A stretch of 64,000 nucleotides of DNA from Burkholderia sp. WSM2232 (GTDB taxonomy: Bacteria > Pseudomonadota > Gammaproteobacteria > Burkholderiales > Burkholderiaceae): assembly GCF_000472545.1 (NCBI RefSeq), contig NZ_AWZV01000027.1, forward strand, positions 122-64,121. The letters are read 5' to 3'. Under the pieces are notes generated by a model. The model worked only from the letters and a program-made list of their open reading frames with translations. It ran no database searches and was not told where the DNA came from. Below are positions 43,221-51,953 of the stretch, piece by piece (within the stretch, counting starts at the first letter, position 1; each line of letters starts with the position of its first letter). A program made the translations under genes and the position numbers.

Positions 43221-44432
43221 ATGTACGAATTTACTGCTCCTTTTCAGAGCCCCTCCGGCTCTCCGATTCGCGAACTTTTCAAGTACCTCGCCGAGCCGGG
43301 CATGATTTCGTTTGCGGGCGGTTATCCCGCCAGCGATCTATTCGATGTCGAAGGTCTACAGCAAGCCGCGGCTCGAGCTTACCAGGACGCGAGCCAGTGT
43401 CTTCAGTATGGACCCACCGACGGTTTGCCGCGCCTGAAGCATGAGCTCATCAACCTGATGGCGCGTCGCGGTGTGCCGTGCGCGCCCAACGAGATGATCG
43501 TCACGACCGGATCGCAGCAGGGACTCGACCTGTTGCTTCGCGTCTTGTTGAATCCGGGCGATGTCGCGCTAACAGAACAGCCGGCGTATCCCGCCACGCT
43601 TCAGGCACTCAGGCTTCAGCAGGCAAACATCGTGACCATACCTGTCGATGCTCACGGTCTCGACGTCGATTACCTCGCCACGCTCCTTGCCTCCGGTACG
43701 GTCGCGCGCCCCAAGCTGCTCTATACCGTTCCCACGTTTGCGAATCCCACAGGCGCGACCATCACACGCGAGCGCCGCATCGCATTGCTGAAACTGGCGG
43801 TGCAATACAAGTTCGTTCTCGTCGAAGACGACCCCTACGGCGACCTGCGTTTTTCCGGTGAAACGGTCCCTTCGATTCTGTCTCTTGCCGCTGAAGTGGC
43901 TGGCTCCCGTGACTGGATTGTCCATTTCGCAAGCCTCTCGAAGATCGTCGCGCCGGGCTTGCGCGTGGGGTGGACAATCGCGCCGGCAGAAATCGCGCGC
44001 CGTTGCGTGGTCGCAAAGCAGACCGTCGACCTTTGCAGCACGCCGTGGACGCAAGCCATTGCCGCCGAATACCTCGCCGACGGCGCGCTCGAACGACACT
44101 TGCCACGTATTACCGCGATGTACGGGCGCAAATGCAAAGCGCTGTGCGACGCACTGCATTTGCAGCTTGGCGAGGCTCTGCAGTTTCATCGGCCCGAGGG
44201 CGGCATGTTTGTCTGGGCACGTCTGAATGGCGCAGGCGGTAACAGTGCCAGTGGGGTGGACGCCTCCACGCTTTTGCAACGCGCGATCGAAAACAAGGTC
44301 ATGTTCGTGCCGGGTAAGGCGTTTTTCGCGGACAAGGTCGACGCCGCGTCGCTGCGGCTGTCGTTCGCAGCGCCGGGCATTGCCGACATTGAAGAAGGCG
44401 TAAGGCGGCTCAAGTGCGCATACGGCGCGTAG
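43221..44432 (+). CDS. PLP-dependent aminotransferase, probable 2-aminoadipate aminotransferase
   Basis: A 403-residue fold-type I aminotransferase of the LysN/ARO8 branch: SPIREIFKYLAEPGMISFAG-like start (here SPIRELFKYLAEPGMISFAG), PTDGLPRLKHELINLMARRG, TTGSQQGLDLLLRVL, FVLVEDDPYGDLRF and the PLP lysine K241 in FASLSKIVAPGLRVGW. Such enzymes transaminate 2-aminoadipate, giving 2-oxoadipate, the substrate of the HglS-type enzyme upstream. It follows amaA after a terminator, so it probably has its own promoter. Specificity is inferred from context. Confidence 0.88.
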   Translation: MYEFTAPFQSPSGSPIRELFKYLAEPGMISFAGGYPASDLFDVEGLQQAAARAYQDASQCLQYGPTDGLPRLKHELINLMARRGVPCAPNEMIVTTGSQQGLDLLLRVLLNPGDVALTEQPAYPATLQALRLQQANIVTIPVDAHGLDVDYLATLLASGTVARPKLLYTVPTFANPTGATITRERRIALLKLAVQYKFVLVEDDPYGDLRFSGETVPSILSLAAEVAGSRDWIVHFASLSKIVAPGLRVGWTIAPAEIARRCVVAKQTVDLCSTPWTQAIAAEYLADGALERHLPRITAMYGRKCKALCDALHLQLGEALQFHRPEGGMFVWARLNGAGGNSASGVDASTLLQRAIENKVMFVPGKAFFADKVDAASLRLSFAAPGIADIEEGVRRLKCAYGA

Positions 44433-44810
44433 CCGGTACTGCTGACCCGCCTGGGGGAGAGGGGCGAGCGTTAGCGCGCCGGTTAGCGACAACTCCAGTT
44501 ATGTGGATCGGCGATCTCGTCGGCCGTGACGATGCATGGAGCGATCGCGCAATATGTGTCCTGGCGCTTCGAGAAAATTCATATGCCGGCACGGCGGTTA
44601 TCCCGCGGTGATGATCGTCGATCACGGTGTTGCCGCACGCACGAGCCATCGCGTCGGCTTCGGTAATGCGCTTCGCGGGGCGTCCGATCACCATGCCGAA
44701 TTCGACTTGTCTTTTGCTGAACGGCAAAGCCTTAGGCCGAGGATCGACGCGTTCGTATTCGTAAAAATCCCCTCGCAGGAGACTCGTCAGTCTTCGTCAG
44801 TGCGGTCAGC

Positions 44811-44831
44811 GTTCGCACCCGGCGTGCGAAC
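44811..44831. promoter_or_regulatory. Perfect 8-base inverted repeat, candidate enhancer site
   Basis: GTTCGCAC (44811-44818) and GTGCGAAC (44824-44831) are exact reverse complements with a five-base spacer. It ends 53 bases upstream of the sigma-54 -24 box at 44884. Close for an enhancer, but with a form typical of Fis-type activator sites. Confidence 0.5.
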
Positions 44832-44883
44832 TTGGCACTAGCACTTGTCGTTGCCCGAGAGCCTCGACAATTCCGCCCCGACG

Positions 44884-44899
44884 TGGCACGCTCATTGCT
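44884..44899 (+). promoter_or_regulatory. Consensus sigma-54 promoter
   Basis: TGGCACG-N4-TTGCT matches the -24/-12 consensus at every position, with GG and GC ten bases apart. The predicted start is near 44911, giving a leader of about 21-27 bases to the small gene. It is the best sigma-54 match in the window. Confidence 0.75.
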
Positions 44900-44931
44900 C
44901 ATGGTCCGCGCCCACACCAATCAAAACGACA

Positions 44932-45144
44932 ATGACCATGCGACACGACCAGCCCGTTACTGAATTCACGCAGCCCGAACCGATCCTTGCCGCGCCGCTT
45001 TCCGGCGTTGTCGAGCGTGCGCCGCAGCGCCCGCTGCGGCTCCTCGCGGGCGTCACATTCTGCTTTGCATGGCTGTTCGGGCTGGAGCCGTTTCTGACAG
45101 GCGCCGTCAACGATCCAGCGGCACCCGGAGATGATCGTCGTTAG
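44932..45144 (+). CDS. Small protein with one membrane helix behind a sigma-54 promoter
   Basis: A 70-residue protein: MTMRHDQPVTEFTQPEPILA at the start, PQRPLRLLAGVTFCFAWLFG (single hydrophobic segment about 34-57) and an acidic end NDPAAPGDDRR. ATGs at 44932 and 44938 are both possible. There is no clear Shine-Dalgarno, which weakens the call, but the consensus sigma-54 promoter 33-48 bases upstream and the inverted repeat before it support expression. Function unknown. Confidence 0.55.
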   Translation: MTMRHDQPVTEFTQPEPILAAPLSGVVERAPQRPLRLLAGVTFCFAWLFGLEPFLTGAVNDPAAPGDDRR

Positions 45145-45310
45145 GCCGATCTCCGCACAGCGCAGACGCTTGAAATTTGCACTGCGCGCGCCGGCATTTT
45201 CTACATTGGATGGTCGAGGCTCTCGCGTGACGGCTGCGCAAACCGTCCCAGGCAGGAATAACGGTTGCGCCGGATGAGGTGGGAAACTTCCCCTTCACAG
45301 GAGCGTGACC

Positions 45311-45484
45311 ATGCAAACCGACCCCACGATTGACCCCGTAGCCGACCCTTCGAACGAGCCGCTGGACGCGCCCGAAGACCAGCCGCGTCCGCTGCCCGGC
45401 ACCCCGCCCGACACCGATCCGCTCGCGCCCGGCAGTTCTCCGGAAGACGAGGACGCCCTTGGGCAATCCCAAAAGCAGTCCTAG
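45311..45484 (+). CDS. Small acidic Pro/Asp-rich protein
   Basis: A 57-residue protein, largely Pro, Asp, Glu and Ser (MQTDPTIDPVADPSNEPLD; DQPRPLPGTPPDTDPLAPGS; PEDEDALGQSQKQS), probably intrinsically disordered. AGGAG lies seven bases before the ATG, a good translation signal. Similar short acidic proteins occur in many Burkholderia genomes. Function unknown. Confidence 0.65.
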   Translation: MQTDPTIDPVADPSNEPLDAPEDQPRPLPGTPPDTDPLAPGSSPEDEDALGQSQKQS

Positions 45485-46323
45485 TTCAACGACGCGCGTT
45501 GCCGGAATTAGGGAAACTACGCGTGAAAAGACGAACGGGCGTGCCGTTAATGTAGATGGAAGGCTGTTCGATGCATTGCCGTCCGCTTTCAGCACCGGGT
45601 GAGTCACGCGGCGGTCGGCGCCGCAGATTACCTCCGGGCACGCCTCTGCTGAAGGCTTCACTCAGTGAGTAGCATCGAAACAAGTGCATGCGGCGGCTTT
45701 GCCGCAATCGCACTAAAAGCCGCCTAATGGGCGGCTTTTATTTTGCCGGTAAAGCCGGTTCGCAGTGCATCCAGAGGCGCTTGCCGTCACTACTACTCAG
45801 CGCGTCGGGCGCAGAATCGCGAACAACCGCGATAAGCCAATCAATGAATTGGGAGACGACAATATCCGGCAAATTGAGTTCCGCGATTTTTCAAATAATT
45901 AATCGCGCCATTCTATCTGCTCGTCTGCCTGATTAATAAGCAACGCTTAGCCTGTTCGGCTGCATTTTCTGCCTCCAGAATTACTTCACCGGTATTACGA
46001 GCTGTTGCATTCACGCAACCCAAATTATTGAAAAGTTGCAAATTATTTATGTTTCACGCAGACGGCGCCTCTGGCCCTTTTTGCCGTTTTCTCAAAATAT
46101 TCATGTACTTACCCGCAATTGCCGCGAGATTATTGCCGATCCTGCAAGACCGTGTTGTGAGAATTGCTCGCGCCAGTATTAGGGTGTCCCCCTACACTCA
46201 CGCTTCGTTCAGAGGGTGCCCGCCGTGCCGCCAAGGTTCGGCGAAAGGGCGGCAGCGCGTGCTCGTGCTGTCGAGGCTGGTCCCGCTCCCCTCGCGAAAA
46301 TTTATCGAACAGGAGTCCCACGC
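45485..46323. other. Intergenic region before the porin, AT-rich part
   Basis: About 840 bases. A strong terminator lies at 45715-45743 with no clear gene in front of it. From about 45840 to 46150 the sequence is much richer in A+T than the rest of the window (for example TATTGAAAAGTTGCAAATTA). This is likely the porin promoter and silencing/activation region. I could not pick out a single -35/-10 pair with confidence. Confidence 0.55.
45715..45743 (+). terminator. Rho-independent terminator
   Basis: AAAAGCCGCC (45715-45724) pairs with GGCGGCTTTT (45730-45739) around a TAATG loop, followed by ATTTT. The nearest plus-strand gene (small acidic protein) ends 230 bases before it, so it may end that transcript or a small RNA. 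Confidence 0.8.
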
Positions 46324-47466
46324 ATGAAAAAGAGTCTCATCGTCGTTGCGGTTGCCGCATCGTTCGCTTCCGTCGCTCACGCACAAAGCAGCGTCACCCT
46401 GTACGGTCTGCTGGACGCAGGCGTGACCTACACGAGCAACGTTGCTCACAGCTCCAAGTGGGCAGCTGGCAGCGGCGGCATCGACCAGAGCCGCTTCGGT
46501 CTGCGCGGCTCGGAAGACCTGGGCAACGGCCTGAAGGCAATCTTCACGTTGGAAAGCGGTTTCAACGTGAACAACGGCCGCTTTGCTAACAACAACGGCA
46601 TGTTCAACCGTCAGGCATTCGTCGGTCTGTCGAGCGCGCAATTCGGTACCGTCACGCTGGGCCGTCAATACGACGCAGCGCAAGACTTCCTGGCACCGCT
46701 GACCGCAACGGGCAGCTGGGGCGGCACGTACTTCGCGCATCCGTTCAACAACGACAACCTGAACACGAACGGCGGCTTCGCGGTTAACAACTCGATCAAG
46801 TATTCGAGCGCTAACTACGCTGGCTTCACGTTCGGCGGCACGTACGGCTTCTCGAACCAGGCTGGCGCATTCGCAAACAACCGCGAATACAGCTTGGGCG
46901 CTGCATACCAGTGGCAAGGTCTGCGTTTGGGTGCTGCTTACGCGCAGCAGAACAACCCGGGCGCAACGAACGCAGCTGGCACGGCTAGCAACGGCGGCGC
47001 GACGGACGGCGGCTTCCTGGGCGCAACCGGCAACTTCCGTCAGCGTGAATTCGGCGCTGCTGGTTCGTACTCGTTCGGCCCGGCTACGGTTGGCCTGGCA
47101 TGGACGCAATCGCGTATCGACAACGTTGCAGGCGTTCAGCAATCGCTGCGTGCCAACAACTACGAAGTCAACGGCAAGTACAACCTGACCCCGGCTCTGG
47201 GACTGGGCGTTGCCTACACGTTCACGGACGGCAAGGGCTACGGCGTTGCTGCAAACGGCGGCTCGACCTCGGTGCGTTACCACCAGATCGGTCTGCAGGC
47301 TGACTACGCTCTGTCGCGCCGCACGGACGTCTACGCTCAAGCCGTGTACCAGCACGCAATGGGCGACGGCGGCGTCGCTTCGATCTACAGCGGCGACATC
47401 ACGCAAGCTCCGTCGTCGTCGAAGAACCAGACGGCTGCTACGGTCGGTCTGCGTCACCGCTTCTAA
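46324..47466 (+). CDS. Gram-negative porin (Burkholderia general porin type)
   Basis: A 380-residue outer-membrane trimeric porin of the porin_4/OmpC-like family. Signal peptide SLIVVAVAASFASVAHA; mature start QSSVTLYGLLDAGVTYTSNV; then QSRFGLRGSEDLGNGLKAIF and RQAFVGLSSAQFGTVTLGRQ, and the C-terminal GLRHRF ending in Phe as required for outer-membrane assembly. Codon choice is strongly biased (GGC, AAC, TAC, GCA/GCT), unlike neighbours, which is expected of a highly expressed protein. AGGAG lies eight bases before the ATG. A strong terminator follows at 47495. Upstream is the long AT-rich region. Confidence 0.95.
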   Translation: MKKSLIVVAVAASFASVAHAQSSVTLYGLLDAGVTYTSNVAHSSKWAAGSGGIDQSRFGLRGSEDLGNGLKAIFTLESGFNVNNGRFANNNGMFNRQAFVGLSSAQFGTVTLGRQYDAAQDFLAPLTATGSWGGTYFAHPFNNDNLNTNGGFAVNNSIKYSSANYAGFTFGGTYGFSNQAGAFANNREYSLGAAYQWQGLRLGAAYAQQNNPGATNAAGTASNGGATDGGFLGATGNFRQREFGAAGSYSFGPATVGLAWTQSRIDNVAGVQQSLRANNYEVNGKYNLTPALGLGVAYTFTDGKGYGVAANGGSTSVRYHQIGLQADYALSRRTDVYAQAVYQHAMGDGGVASIYSGDITQAPSSSKNQTAATVGLRHRF

Positions 47467-47494
47467 GCTTCAGCTGAAGCTGCTTGTTGTACAG

Positions 47495-47525
47495 AAAGGT
47501 GCCCCGAGGGGCACCTTTTTTTTGC
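47495..47525 (+). terminator. Terminator after the porin gene
   Basis: AAAGGTGCCCC (47495-47505) pairs with GGGGCACCTTT (47508-47518), followed by a run of T to 47523. Classic strong Rho-independent terminator; its complement could also serve the convergent chemoreceptor gene. Confidence 0.92.
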
Positions 47526-47586
47526 ACGTGCGAAGGTGCGTCAGTGCACCTGTAACCCGCGGCCGGTCGCAGCTCGACTCGCCGGA

Positions 47587-49146
47587 TCAGGCCGGTTGCC
47601 CGACCTTGAATACGGCGACGGCCTCGCGCAACTGCTCGGTCTGCTCGTCCAGCGAACCGGCGGCGGCCGCTGCCTGCTCGACCAGTGCCGCGTTGCGCTG
47701 CGTGACGTCGTCCATCTGGCGAATCGCGAGATTCACTTCGCCGATGCCGGAGCTCTGCTCCTTCGACGCCGCCGAAATCTCATTCATGATCGCCGTGACG
47801 CGGCGCACGGCCTCGACCACTTCGCCGATGGTGCTGCCGGCGCGGCCGGCGAGCGTCGAACCTTCGCCGACCTGCTCGACGGACTGATCGATCAGCACCT
47901 TGATTTCCTTGGCCGCCGTTGCGCTGCGCTGCGCGAGATTGCGGACTTCGCCTGCCACTACCGCAAAACCGCGGCCTTCCTCGCCGGCGCGCGCGGCTTC
48001 CACGGCGGCATTGAGCGCAAGAATGTTGGTCTGGAACGCAATGCCTTCTATGACGTTGATGATCTCGCCGATCTTGCGCGAACTCTCGGTAATGCCGGCC
48101 ATTTTTTCGACGACGTCGTTGACCACTTCGCCGCCGCGCGCAGCGATGCTCGACGCGTCTCTAGCCAGATCGGAAGCCGTTGTGGCGTTGTCGGCGTTCT
48201 GCGTGACGGTCTTGGTCAGCTCGTCCATGCTGGCGGCGGTCTGCTGCAACGACGCCGCCTGTTCTTCGGTGCGGCTCGACAGGTCGAGGTTGCCGGCGGC
48301 AATTTCTTTGGATGCGACGGTGATGGTTTCGGCAGAAGTCTTGATGCACGCGACGGTGGCCGCGAGTTGATCGCGCATTTCGCGCAGCGAGAACAGCAGG
48401 CTCGTGGTGTCGCCGCGGCGCAGCTCGATAGGCGTAGCCAGGTCGCCGCGAGCGATGCGCATGGCGATTTGCGCAGCCGCGGACGGCTCGCCGCCGATCG
48501 AGCGCGACACATTGCGCACCACGCGCGACGCGACGAACGACACCAGCACGCCCAGCACCAGCAGCATGCCGCCTGAGCGCAGCAGTGTCTCGTAGAACTG
48601 CGCCTGGATGTCGTCCATGTATGCGCCAGCGATGAAGTCCCAGTTCCACGGCGCAAAGCGCTTCACGTAGCCGATTTTTTCGCTCGGCTTCGTTTCGCCG
48701 GGCTTCGGCCACCAGTAACGCAGATAGCCGGAGCCTGCTGCGGAGCCGCCCGCTGCGGCGATGTCGTGGTAGAGCGCGTTGCCCTTCGCGTCGCGAAAGC
48801 CGCTCATATCCTTGCCGTTGAGCTTCGGACTCATGGGGTGAGCGATCATCACGGAGTCGCCGCGTACGATCGTCACGTAGCCCGACGTGCCGTAACGCTG
48901 TGCGTTGACGCGGGCGATGGCCTGCTGCTTTGCTTCGTCGACGGAAAGCTTGCCGGCCTCCGCCTGCTTCGCGTAGTCCGCGACGATCGAGGCGGCCATG
49001 TCGGTGACGTCCGCAAGAGCCGAGCGGCGCGCGTCCAATTGCGCGCTACGTGCGTCGAGCGCGTTGACGATGGTTACGATCAGCAGCGCTGCCCAGCAAA
49101 GCAGCAGGGGCACCCACAACTTCTGTTTCAGTGTCAGACGGTTCAT
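47587..49146 (-). CDS. Methyl-accepting chemotaxis protein with a single Cache domain
   Basis: A 519-residue membrane chemoreceptor. First membrane helix LWVPLLLCWAALLIVTIVNA; a single-Cache sensor domain (about 40-190: AQRYGTSGYVTIVRGDSVMI, AHPMSPKLNGKDMSGFRDAK, FAPWNWDFIAGAYMDDI); second helix LLRSGGMLLVLGVLVSFVAS; HAMP region; then the signalling domain with the hairpin tip EEGRGFAVVAGEVRNLAQRS. sCache receptors of this kind commonly sense small carboxylic acids such as lactate, pyruvate or C2-C3 acids. The C-terminus lacks a CheR-tethering NWETF-like pentapeptide. Confidence 0.93.
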   Translation of the reverse strand: MNRLTLKQKLWVPLLLCWAALLIVTIVNALDARSAQLDARRSALADVTDMAASIVADYAKQAEAGKLSVDEAKQQAIARVNAQRYGTSGYVTIVRGDSVMIAHPMSPKLNGKDMSGFRDAKGNALYHDIAAAGGSAAGSGYLRYWWPKPGETKPSEKIGYVKRFAPWNWDFIAGAYMDDIQAQFYETLLRSGGMLLVLGVLVSFVASRVVRNVSRSIGGEPSAAAQIAMRIARGDLATPIELRRGDTTSLLFSLREMRDQLAATVACIKTSAETITVASKEIAAGNLDLSSRTEEQAASLQQTAASMDELTKTVTQNADNATTASDLARDASSIAARGGEVVNDVVEKMAGITESSRKIGEIINVIEGIAFQTNILALNAAVEAARAGEEGRGFAVVAGEVRNLAQRSATAAKEIKVLIDQSVEQVGEGSTLAGRAGSTIGEVVEAVRRVTAIMNEISAASKEQSSGIGEVNLAIRQMDDVTQRNAALVEQAAAAAGSLDEQTEQLREAVAVFKVGQPA

Positions 49147-49346
49147 TATCGGATTCGACAGTGCGTTGGACGCGAAAATAGGGTGCGCGGGCGAGGCCGC
49201 GCCATAGTTCGCATAACGGCTGTCGAGGCGGATTCTTTATCCGCGTGCCGACAAAATAGGCACAGGGGCGAGCGATTACGCTCGCCGTGCCTTGGCAAAA
49301 AGCGGCAAAAGTGCGGAACGCCGCACTATGGGCGCTCTTGTGCGCG

Positions 49347-49571
49347 TCAACCGCGCGTATCGACCCACTCGCGTGCCCAGCGTGCGGAATGCTGCAGGGC
49401 CTGTTCTTCGTTGGCGAAGTAGTCGAGCGAATAGAACTGGTAGAGACCCTCGGCGCGGGCGCTGTCGGCGCGTTCGAGCAACAGGTTGGACGAAAACGTG
49501 CCGTCGGGCAAACGGTGCGCCGAAGGTTTGACGGCATAGCCGTTGTAATGATGAATATGTTTGTTTTGCAT
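49347..49571 (-). CDS. Small conserved protein, unknown
   Basis: A 74-residue protein: MQNKHIHHYNGYAVKPSAHR, then LPDGTFSSNLLLERADS and QFYSLDYFANEEQALQHSAR, ending AREWVDTRG. The pattern (a short beta-rich core followed by a helix with the ASEEQAxxH-like end) resembles small proteins found repeatedly in Burkholderia genomes. No Shine-Dalgarno is evident for the ATG at 49571 or for the upstream ATG at 49619, so the start is uncertain. Confidence 0.65.
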   Translation of the reverse strand: MQNKHIHHYNGYAVKPSAHRLPDGTFSSNLLLERADSARAEGLYQFYSLDYFANEEQALQHSARWAREWVDTRG

Positions 49572-49858
49572 TTTGTATTTTAATGATGTGCGGGTGCGCG
49601 CCGCCGTGCGAACTTTCATTGAGTCGCGCGGACGAGCCGATTCGAAGCCATTGCGAGCCGAATCAGAACGCAGCCGGAAAGCTAAAAAGGCGTTGAAGCC
49701 GAAAGGGGATGAGGTGCAACGAGGCGTTTGGCGCTCGGGCGAATTGCGAGTATCGCAACTCTGAAGCGATCGCGCGCCAACTGTGGGAGATGAAACTCCG
49801 CGAGGATGTCGCTGCAGCCCGATGTCCGATGCCGGACACCGAGCCCTTCATGCTTTGC

Positions 49859-50062
49859 TTAGAGCGGCGTGATGTTGGCCGCTTGCAGACCCTTCGGGCC
49901 CTGCTTGGTCTCGAAGCTCACCTTCTGATTTTCAGCGAGCGTCTTGAAGCCATTGCCCTTGATTTCGGAGAAGTGCGCGAACAGGTCGTCGCCGCCCTTG
50001 TCCGGGGTGATGAAGCCAAAGCCTTTGCTGTCGTTGAACCACTTAACGGTACCGGTATCCAT
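49859..50062 (-). CDS. cspA: Cold-shock protein, CspA family
   Basis: A 67-residue single cold-shock domain: MDTGTVKWFNDSKGFGFITP with RNP1 (KGFGFI) and RNP2-like DLFAHFSEI, ending LQAANITPL. It binds single-stranded RNA and DNA and melts mRNA structure. AGGGG precedes the ATG. The leader upstream (to about 50240) is long and AT-containing, as often found in cold-regulated csp genes, but no cold-box match is certain. Monocistronic. Confidence 0.96.
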   Translation of the reverse strand: MDTGTVKWFNDSKGFGFITPDKGGDDLFAHFSEIKGNGFKTLAENQKVSFETKQGPKGLQAANITPL

Positions 50063-50463
50063 GAAGAACCCCTGAGAAAAGAAATAGAAAATGTGCCCTG
50101 CGAAAGAGCGGGAGAAGCGTCAAGGAGGGAGAGGACAACGAATACCGCTGAGGAGCGAGACATTGATGAACAGCAATCGAACTTCTTGAACTTCGGATGC
50201 AACAGTAACCGCTGCGGCATACCACCGTCAACAACTAACTTGTAACTGTTCTGATGTGCCGTTGCCGGCCAGCGCTGCTATGGGTTTGCAAGACGGCCCC
50301 GTTTATACGGCTATCCGGATCGCACTTCGTGTGGCGCTTCATGGCCCGCTTTAGGTCGTGATTCAACCCACTGTTCAGCTCGATTTGGCTCCTGCATGCG
50401 GCCACGCATGTCGGTGGTCTCAGGTCAGGCTGCTCCAGCGGCGCCGCATGCCTCGACGTCAGC

Positions 50464-51099
50464 TCAGATCCCCACCTTGTGAGCGGTCACGATCAGACGC
50501 AAGCCGAGCGCCGCGACGGCACTCGCGGCGATGCGGTCGATCCACGCTTTCCACTGCAGATAGATTTCGCGCGGACGCCGGCTCGAAAAGCACAAGGCAA
50601 CGATCGTGTACCAGCCGGCTTCAATGCAGAAAATTGCGGGAGGCAATGCAAAGTAGCACCACAGCGGCGGATGCTGCGGCAAGAGCGCCGCGAAGATGCT
50701 GCCATAGTAAACCGCTGTCTTGGGATTGCTCAGCTGGGTGCTGAGGCCGACCCAGAAAGATTTACGTGGATTGGTGGAGGCGCTTTGGCCCGCGTCGAAT
50801 GCCAGCGGTTTAGCGGCGCCGCGCCATATCTTCGAAGCCAGATAAACGAGGTAGAGTCCACCGGCCACTTTCAGGCCGATGTAAAGCCATTCGACGGTAG
50901 CGAGCAACGTGTACAAGCCGAGCAGTGCAATTCCGCTAAAAAACACCCCGCCGATTCCCATGCCGAGCGCCGTGGCGAGGCCGTCCCCGCGCGACAGACC
51001 GATGGCATTCCTCGCGACGATAACGAAGCTCGGTCCGGGACTCATTGCGCCCAGTAGCAGCGCGGCAAGAATGGTGAGGATAGCGGTTGAGGCTGGCAT
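50464..51099 (-). CDS. LysE/RhtB-family exporter
   Basis: A 211-residue inner-membrane protein with six predicted helices. Its GAMSPGPSFVIVARNAIGLS segment near the N-terminus is the family signature, followed by GLATALGMGIGGVFFSGIAL and STQLSNPKTAVYYGSIFAAL. The family exports amino acids or their derivatives. No regulator adjoins. The start has a CAAGGAGACACAAGC-type Shine-Dalgarno. Substrate unknown; not linked to the lysine operon in any visible way. Confidence 0.9.
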   Translation of the reverse strand: MPASTAILTILAALLLGAMSPGPSFVIVARNAIGLSRGDGLATALGMGIGGVFFSGIALLGLYTLLATVEWLYIGLKVAGGLYLVYLASKIWRGAAKPLAFDAGQSASTNPRKSFWVGLSTQLSNPKTAVYYGSIFAALLPQHPPLWCYFALPPAIFCIEAGWYTIVALCFSSRRPREIYLQWKAWIDRIAASAVAALGLRLIVTAHKVGI

Positions 51100-51379
51100 G
51101 CTTGTGTCTCCTTGTTCTGACTATTGCCCGTCATTGCGGTCATTGCTTCGCGATAGACAACGTCATTGAAAGATAGCATGGGCGCCGGTGGGTGCGTCTG
51201 CTTTATTGAATCGCCTTTCGCATACGGCATACGGGTACTCATCATGCAATAAGCACCGAAGCGGTAACCGGGGCAACAACATACACGCTGCAGGCAGTCA
51301 CAATTGATTGAATGCTAGAATCGCGCCCTATACGCGGAAACTGCTTCGGAACACCGGAGCGCAGGGTGCAATTCGAGCA

Positions 51380-51769
51380 ATGGCGGCGAATTCCCCACCA
51401 CCCGGTGTCACTCATTCGGGAATAACAGAAGGCTTCGCGTTCTTCCAGCCAGATCTTTTTTCTTTTCTATCGCAAGCATTAGCAGCTGCGACACCAGTAC
51501 TTATGAAAGAGCGAGAAGAACAACAACGGCTGTTCGACCTCGACGGCAATGCACGCGAGCGCCTGATCGTGTGGATACGCCGGCGCATGGACGAATACGG
51601 CATTACGATAGAAGCACTCGCCGAGTCGATTGAAGCGGACGCCACCGCGACGCGCGCGGTCATTTATCGCGATGCATTCGGTAATACGTGGGACGGACAT
51701 GGCGACAAGCCTGACTGGCTCGCACGCGCCATTTATGCAGGGCAAAATATCGAGCACTTTCGCTGCTGA
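51380..51769 (+). CDS. H-NS-like nucleoid protein with altered DNA-binding loop
   Basis: A 129-residue protein. Its C-terminal 50 residues match the H-NS DNA-binding domain of Burkholderia (VIYRDAFGNTWDGHGDKPDW, then LARAIYAGQNIEHF), preceded by the RLIVWIRRRMDEYGITIEAL segment. In canonical H-NS the loop is TWSGRGRxPxWL, with arginines entering the DNA minor groove; here it reads TWDGHGDKPDWL, without those arginines. The start is uncertain: ATG 51380 is preferred, a TTG at 51308 and ATG at 51503 are in frame, none with a strong site. The downstream gene begins 184 bases later. Confidence 0.7.
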   Translation: MAANSPPPGVTHSGITEGFAFFQPDLFSFLSQALAAATPVLMKEREEQQRLFDLDGNARERLIVWIRRRMDEYGITIEALAESIEADATATRAVIYRDAFGNTWDGHGDKPDWLARAIYAGQNIEHFRC

Positions 51770-51953
51770 ACTCAGGCGGCTCAATTGCAGTGCGTGCGCA
51801 TGCCAGTTGCCGGCCGACCCGCGAGCACTTTCGCCGTTGATCGTGTGTGCGATCTCCATTAACATCTGCGCTCTTTGCCGGTGGCGCGCACGCTCTGTTT
51901 TACCTCCTCCATTTTTCGGCATTGAAGGCGCGCGCCACAGAACTGGAAGCTGC

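Larger units (their letters stand above)
44433..44931. other. Intergenic region with an inverted repeat and sigma-54 promoter
   Basis: About 500 bases without a supported gene. It contains the candidate activator site at 44811 and the promoter at 44884, both described separately; upstream of these I see no other feature. Confidence 0.5.

Noticed and set aside
44831..44850. Second sigma-54-like match (TTGGCACTAGCACTTG)
   Set aside because: The -12 element is TTG without C at the required spacing; the consensus site at 44884 is much better.
46198..47457. 419-residue ORF antisense to the porin
   Set aside because: It arises from the porin's biased codon use; the porin itself has signal peptide, start site and terminator.
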